Below are positions 16,122 to 19,613 of a stretch of 19,613 nt of DNA, piece by piece (within the stretch, counting starts at the first letter, position 1; the number at the start of each line of letters is the position of its first letter). Position numbers and translations under genes: made by a program. The stretch is from JAUWQU01 sp964605095 (GTDB lineage Bacteria; Planctomycetota; Phycisphaerae; SM23-33), in NCBI GenBank assembly GCA_964605095.1, contig CAZSBS010000065.1:1-19613 (forward strand). Reading direction: 5' to 3'. Below the pieces are notes generated by a model that was not told the DNA's origin, did no database searches, and saw only the letters and a list, made by a program, of their open reading frames with translations.

Positions 16122-16153
16122 AGATTACCACCACCCCATGACACATATGGTCG
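16122..16153 (-). promoter_or_regulatory. Promoter/operator C of the YbjN-like gene
   Basis: TGACA-N5-GGTCG at 16139-16153, the same half-sites as operator B. On the minus strand it reads TGCGACCATATGTGTCAT. A weaker -10-like TAATCT (minus strand) lies at 16122-16127, one base shifted from the position seen in A and B. The YbjN-like start codon is about 47 nt downstream of it. Confidence 0.5.
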
Positions 16154-16154
16154 C

Positions 16155-16172
16155 ACCCCGAGCGGGGTTTTT
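16155..16172 (+). terminator. Small hairpin with T-run, plus-strand direction
   Basis: ACCCC (16155-16159), GAGC loop, GGGGT (16164-16168), followed by TTTT to 16172. It has the form of a short intrinsic terminator for plus-strand transcripts, yet no plus-strand gene lies upstream. It sits between operator C and the 12-bp repeat and is missing at the related site B, so it may be an inserted or regulatory element that stops antisense transcription into the WYL gene. Confidence 0.35.
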
Positions 16173-16184
16173 CGGGCGGGAATT
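16173..16184 (+). repeat. 12-bp element, copy 2
   Basis: CGGGCGGGAATT, identical to 14935-14946, beside operator C. It supports the idea that the regulatory regions before the YbjN-like and DUF6569 genes arose by duplication. Confidence 0.45.
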
Positions 16185-16215
16185 GGGATATGCAGCGGAT
16201 GCGATAAACGGGCTG

Positions 16216-17220
16216 CTACGCCTGCCCCTTGCAGTGGATACCGTACGCCCCGCACGCGGCGCGGAACTCGGACTTGATGTCGCCGGCCAGGGCCTTGGGC
16301 GAGATCACCACCGCGTGCCGGCCATAGCCGAGAAGCCAGCGTTTGAACTCGGTCGTGTTGGACAGTTCGAATGTGGCGACGAGGTCCTTGGCGGTGTCCT
16401 TGACGACCTTCTGGCTCGGGTGCCACTGGTGCTCGCGGACGTTGGTGGCGGCCCAGTCGGTGAAGCGAACCTTGATCGTCTGGAACTTGCCCGGACCGAA
16501 AACGCCGAACGCCCCCTGCGTGTAAGCGGCCAGGGAGAACGTGGCGGGCTTTTCGAACGTGTCGGCCGTCATCTCGACGCCATGGAAGCGGGCGACCTTC
16601 AGCGTGCGGACCTCGTCGTATTCTTCCAAGTGGCCGATGCAGTAGAGGTTCATGCCGAAGAAGACCAGGCCGTAGGGATGGAAGCGGGCGTCGAGCATTC
16701 GCTTCTTGCTGGCTGACATGTAGCGGATGCTAAGCACGCGGGTCTCACTCATGGCCTGGTTGATGATCTGGATCTGCTTGTCCTGGCCGGAGTAGTCGTG
16801 GTGGGCAACGGTTTTGACCAGCAGGTTCTCGTCGAGGTCGTCGAAGTAGTTCAGGGCCCGCTTGGGCAGCAGGGCCTTGATCTTGTCCAGGGCGGTGGCC
16901 AGTCCGTCGCCGAACTGCGTGCCGGTCAGCGGGCTGAGCACCTGCCGGCTGAGGAACAGACTGAGCATCTCTGTGACCGAGAGCATCAGCTCGTCGCTTT
17001 CGATGAAGTGGGGAGCCAGCTTCCAGAAACGCTTGCCGAAATCTCGGTCCTCGTGGCTGATGGGAAAGCCCGCCTGCTGGAGGACGTTCAGATCCCGCTG
17101 GACGGTGCGCTTGGTGCATTCCAGCCGGGCGGCGAGCTCGTCGGCGCCGATGCCGAATCGATGGGCCTGGAGGGCCTTCAAAAGGTTCCATTGCCGGATC
17201 AGCGGTTCGCCTCGTGACAT
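16216..17220 (-). CDS. WYL-domain transcriptional regulator, second copy
   Basis: A 334-aa regulator. An N-terminal helix-turn-helix (about residues 20-55; GADELAARLECTKRTVQRDL) is followed by a WYL domain (about 150-230), where the name motif is replaced by LYC (MNLYCIGHLEEYDEVRTLKV), and a C-terminal extension with VREHQWHPSQK. The ATG at 17220 is preceded by AAGGAG, which overlaps the TAA stop of the phosphatase-glycohydrolase gene only 5 nt away, so the two are one operon. It is the obvious candidate to bind operators B and C immediately downstream. The conserved C-terminal motif links it to the WYL protein at 107-1141; both probably belong to one subfamily. Its ligand is unknown, possibly a nucleotide processed by its partner. 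Confidence 0.9.
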   Translation of the reverse strand: MSRGEPLIRQWNLLKALQAHRFGIGADELAARLECTKRTVQRDLNVLQQAGFPISHEDRDFGKRFWKLAPHFIESDELMLSVTEMLSLFLSRQVLSPLTGTQFGDGLATALDKIKALLPKRALNYFDDLDENLLVKTVAHHDYSGQDKQIQIINQAMSETRVLSIRYMSASKKRMLDARFHPYGLVFFGMNLYCIGHLEEYDEVRTLKVARFHGVEMTADTFEKPATFSLAAYTQGAFGVFGPGKFQTIKVRFTDWAATNVREHQWHPSQKVVKDTAKDLVATFELSNTTEFKRWLLGYGRHAVVISPKALAGDIKSEFRAACGAYGIHCKGQA

Positions 17221-17225
17221 GAAGA

Positions 17226-18740
17226 TTACTCCTTCCCCGCCTTTAACTTCAGTTCAAAGAGTTTGCGTACGAGCGACTCAATCTCTTTCCGCATCGCCAA
17301 CTTCTCAATCCACGGTTTGGGAATCCCTGATCGACCATAGCACGCGCCGGCAAGCTGGCCGCAGACCGCCGCGGTAGTGTCGGCGTCCTCGCCCAGATTC
17401 GCGGCCGCAAGGATTGCGTCGCGGAAGCTGTCGGTGCTGGCGAACGCCCATAGAGCTGCTTCCAGACAGGCGACGACGTAGCCGGTGCCACGGATATCTG
17501 GCGGCTGTTTGGTCTTGAAAGAGCCCTTGGCGATTGCCAGGACCTTTGGCGCCAAGGGTTCCGAGTCCCAGAGACCGTCCACCGGGCAGTACATTGGACC
17601 CAGCACCTGCTCCTTCGTCGCACCTGCGATTAGACCGAGCAGCATTCCCGCCAGATAGCGGCAAGCGTCGATGCTCTCCTTGGCGCCGTGCGTGGTGCGG
17701 GACGATTCGCCCGCCATAGCAACGGCTGCTCTGGGGCTGGCGGCATAAGCGATTGGGACGGGCGCAAGACGCATCAGAGCGCCGTTGCCGGCCGCGCGGG
17801 CATTCGCTGAGCCGGCGTACGGCTCGCCGGTGGTGAGGAATCTGTCCAAGGCGGCGGATGTAGTGTTGCCGATGTCGAAGCAATCCCCGGTAGAGCTCCA
17901 CAGGCCGTCCTTCCACCATCGGCAGTACCGCTCCATCTGGTCGCGAGGATCGAAGCCCTTGCATTGGACCAAGCTGTCGGCCAGGCACAAGGCCAAGGAA
18001 GTATCGTCCGTCCACTGACCCGGCCTGAGATGAAATGGCCCGCCGCCGACCATGTCCGTGAGCGGCTCGAAGGCTCCTGGAGCTTCGAATTCCAGCGCCG
18101 TGCCGACAGCGTCCCCAACGGCCAAACCCAGCAGTGCCCCGAGTGCCCTGTCTTTGACCGCCGGACTTGCGGTTGGTTCAGCTTTCGGCTGGGCCGTCTG
18201 ACGCTCGTGCTGATGCCAATCCAGGACGAATTGACGCTGCTGGTCCGTTTCGGGAGATGGCATCTTCACCAGGTGGGCGTCATGGCGCCGTGCCAGCCGT
18301 ATAGCCTTGAGGGCCTGTGGCCCCGGCATCCCGTTGTGCACCATCCAGCATCCGGCAACCGTCCCGGTCCGCCCGTGGCCTCCGTAGCAGTGGACGTACC
18401 CCATCTGACCGGCAGCGACCGCCTGATCGAGGCGATCCAAGATCGACTGCATGATCTGAGGGGACGGCACGGAGACATCTTGAACCGGAAAGCGGCAGAC
18501 TTCGACCTTCAGTCCACCCTGCTTCGCCAGTTGTTTCGCAAGATTCGTGTAGTCGGGGAAGGGCTTTCCGCCAACCCCGCGGTCGTCGGGGTGCTGGAGA
18601 TTCACGAACAGGCGCACGCCATGGTCCAGCAAAGCCGCCAGCATCTGACGCTGCTCGGCCGGGTCTGGGCTGCCGGGATATCGCCCCCCGAGAATCTTGT
18701 CCTTCTCAATCCACCATGTTTTCGCAAACGGGTATGACAC
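17226..18740 (-). CDS. Dual-specificity-type phosphatase fused to ADP-ribosylglycohydrolase
   Basis: A 504-aa two-domain enzyme. The N-terminal half (about 1-165) is a cysteine phosphatase: ILGGRYPG near the start, a possible general-acid Asp in RFPVQDVSVPS, and the signature HCYGGHGRTG near 117 (HC-x5-R). The C-terminal half (about 190-490) is an ADP-ribosylglycohydrolase: GALLGLAVGDAVGTALEF, the metal-binding TDDT near 243, GNGALMRLAPV, and GEDADT near 450. All catalytic residues seem intact. Such pairs could strip phosphate and ADP-ribose from modified proteins, nucleic acids or NAD-derived nucleotides. The start is a GTG (18738-18740) with AGAGGA about 10 nt upstream; this GTG lies in TGTCATACCC, the same 10 bases as in operators A and B. 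It is co-transcribed with the WYL regulator. Confidence 0.92.
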   Translation of the reverse strand: MSYPFAKTWWIEKDKILGGRYPGSPDPAEQRQMLAALLDHGVRLFVNLQHPDDRGVGGKPFPDYTNLAKQLAKQGGLKVEVCRFPVQDVSVPSPQIMQSILDRLDQAVAAGQMGYVHCYGGHGRTGTVAGCWMVHNGMPGPQALKAIRLARRHDAHLVKMPSPETDQQRQFVLDWHQHERQTAQPKAEPTASPAVKDRALGALLGLAVGDAVGTALEFEAPGAFEPLTDMVGGGPFHLRPGQWTDDTSLALCLADSLVQCKGFDPRDQMERYCRWWKDGLWSSTGDCFDIGNTTSAALDRFLTTGEPYAGSANARAAGNGALMRLAPVPIAYAASPRAAVAMAGESSRTTHGAKESIDACRYLAGMLLGLIAGATKEQVLGPMYCPVDGLWDSEPLAPKVLAIAKGSFKTKQPPDIRGTGYVVACLEAALWAFASTDSFRDAILAAANLGEDADTTAAVCGQLAGACYGRSGIPKPWIEKLAMRKEIESLVRKLFELKLKAGKE

Positions 18741-18863
18741 GAAGGGTTCCTCTGTAATAGAGCAATAGAGCGTCCAGCTCGCCGCTGAGTCTAGCCTCGA
18801 TTCGGCTAAGAATCTCCTGCAAATCAGGATGGTCGCTACCTGATCTTGTTCATATCGGCTGCA
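18741..18863 (-). other. Gap between the DUF932-like gene and the phosphatase-glycohydrolase gene
   Basis: These 123 nt contain no clear promoter or terminator. On the minus strand a tandem GCTCTATT repeat lies about 20-35 nt before the GTG start. An ATG-less 48-codon frame crosses the gap (18706-18849; reads SGSDHPDLQEILSRIEARLS) and ends inside the phosphatase gene; it could be the remains of a small gene or chance. Confidence 0.3.
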
Positions 18864-19613
18864 TCATTGGCTGCTTGCGTTCTGACGCAGGAGAACCCGC
18901 ATGAGCTTGCCGATCTCGGCGGTACGTTCGTGCCGACCCTGAATGGTGGCCCTGTGCGAGGCCAGCCAACTGAGAATCTGGCTCACGTGGTAGGCGTTAT
19001 TAACGGGCGCAAAGGCGCCTGGCACTTGTTGCTCGCTGGCCACCCGCAAGTCATGTGGAAGGGCTTCTTCAAATGGATTCACTATCTGGCCATCCTGCCC
19101 AGTGCGGGCGATGTGGCACAGGCGGGCAGCCGCATGCGGCCCCCATGCCCTTGCGACATCGGCGTCGGCCCATTGCTCGATCTGCCCAAGGCCAATGGGA
19201 GCCTTGAGCCACCCACCGTAACGGTTCTGCTCAGCCCTGATTCCGGCGAGCTGGTCCTGCAGCATGCTGCCGACTTCTGAGGCCGCATTCCTGCCCATGA
19301 GATGAATTCTGCGGGCGGTCGGGCCCTTCACCTGAACCTTCATGCCATTGCTGCATATCTGGCGCCACCAGCTCAGGTGGATTTCCAGGGCGGTGCTCTT
19401 GTCCACCGAGTTCAGGGCGTGCGCCAGAAGCGTCAATGGATACTTGTCGCCAGGGTCGAATTCATGCTTCGGCAGTCGGATCGTCAGCTGCATCCTCTCG
19501 CCATACTTGGACAGGGTAAGCGTCCCGCTCGGTTCGCCCGAATACTCGCCGATGGACTTCAGGGCCTGTTGCCCAATTGCCGCCCAGCCCACTGCGAACC
19601 TGAACGGCTGGAC
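18864..19613 (-). CDS. DUF932-like protein, N-terminus beyond the right window edge
   Basis: 249 C-terminal residues are visible; the frame stays open to the window edge (VQPFRFAVGWAAIG before the first internal GTG), so the true start lies outside. The segments LSKYGERMQLTIRLP, then LEIHLSWWRQICSNGMKV and a late helix NAYHVSQILSWLASHR are like DUF932, whose members carry an R-x-VC-x-NG(M/L) motif. DUF932 proteins are common on plasmids, phages and accessory islands, and their function is unknown. Same strand as, and 123 nt upstream of, the phosphatase-glycohydrolase gene, so it is probably part of the same module. The family call is made by pattern memory and is moderate. Confidence 0.6.
   Translation of the reverse strand, partial: VQPFRFAVGWAAIGQQALKSIGEYSGEPSGTLTLSKYGERMQLTIRLPKHEFDPGDKYPLTLLAHALNSVDKSTALEIHLSWWRQICSNGMKVQVKGPTARRIHLMGRNAASEVGSMLQDQLAGIRAEQNRYGGWLKAPIGLGQIEQWADADVARAWGPHAAARLCHIARTGQDGQIVNPFEEALPHDLRVASEQQVPGAFAPVNNAYHVSQILSWLASHRATIQGRHERTAEIGKLMRVLLRQNASSQ

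Noticed and set aside
16076..16426. N-terminal extension of the YbjN-like protein
   Set aside because: The frame is open but overlaps the WYL gene, crosses the operator, is compositionally odd (Arg/Pro-rich), and the internal ATG at 16075 has a good AAGGAG.
18706..18849. 48-codon frame upstream of and into the phosphatase gene
   Set aside because: The sequence looks helix-forming but has no ATG and ends within the real gene; not enough to call a gene.
1..19613. CRISPR array, tRNA, transposase, integrase or attachment-site repeats
   Set aside because: I looked for spaced repeats, tRNA-like cloverleaf ends and recombinase motifs and found none.

Overview
The window is GC-rich (clearly above 60% by eye) bacterial DNA. 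Nearly all genes lie on the minus strand, so the biology reads from right to left. The gene families present (two WYL-domain regulators, DUF6569, YbjN, DUF932, DUF362, a PflA-like radical SAM) would suit a Planctomycetota-like or similar environmental bacterium, but there is no rRNA or marker gene here, so this is a weak inference. I see no tRNA, rRNA, CRISPR array, transposase or integrase.

Right part (about 13.7-19.6 kb): an ADP-ribose-type accessory module. In transcription order it holds a DUF932-like protein (cut by the window edge), a fusion of a dual-specificity-type phosphatase with an ADP-ribosylglycohydrolase, a WYL regulator, a YbjN-like two-part protein, and a DUF6569 (ARPP-1) protein. 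A strong GC-rich hairpin terminator (13711-13744) follows. DUF6569 is the family named for its association with ADP-ribosylglycohydrolases and phosphatases of the rhodanese/phosphatase fold, so this set matches a predicted but experimentally undescribed conflict system.

Middle part (about 2.7-13.7 kb): a small 82-aa ORF, then a four-gene operon behind a good sigma70-like promoter (TTGACG-N16-GATAAT). The operon encodes a 444-aa protein of unknown function, a protein with two PLD-like repeats, a SNF2/RapA-type helicase, and a very large TM0106-type RecB nuclease fused to an RNase H-like domain and a UPF1-like SF1 helicase. Consecutive ATGA stop/start overlaps and a 13-nt gap show that they are co-translated. 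The content (two ATP motors and two or three nuclease-like domains) looks like a nucleic-acid-targeting defence system. It lacks the methyltransferase and DUF1998 parts of DISARM.

Left part (0-2.7 kb): a second WYL regulator with a co-transcribed downstream gene leaving the window, then a graveyard. This contains the N-terminus of a radical SAM activase joined out of frame to the C-terminus of an SRAP (YedK/HMCES) protein, an intact nitroreductase, and a DUF362 C-terminal fragment abutting the end of the helicase operon.

The link between the outer parts is regulatory. The promoters of the left WYL gene, the YbjN-like gene and the DUF6569 gene share an inverted-repeat operator, TGACA-N5-(T/G)GTC(A/G), at nearly fixed distance from a -10-like box. 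A single WYL regulon may therefore span both sides of the helicase/nuclease operon.
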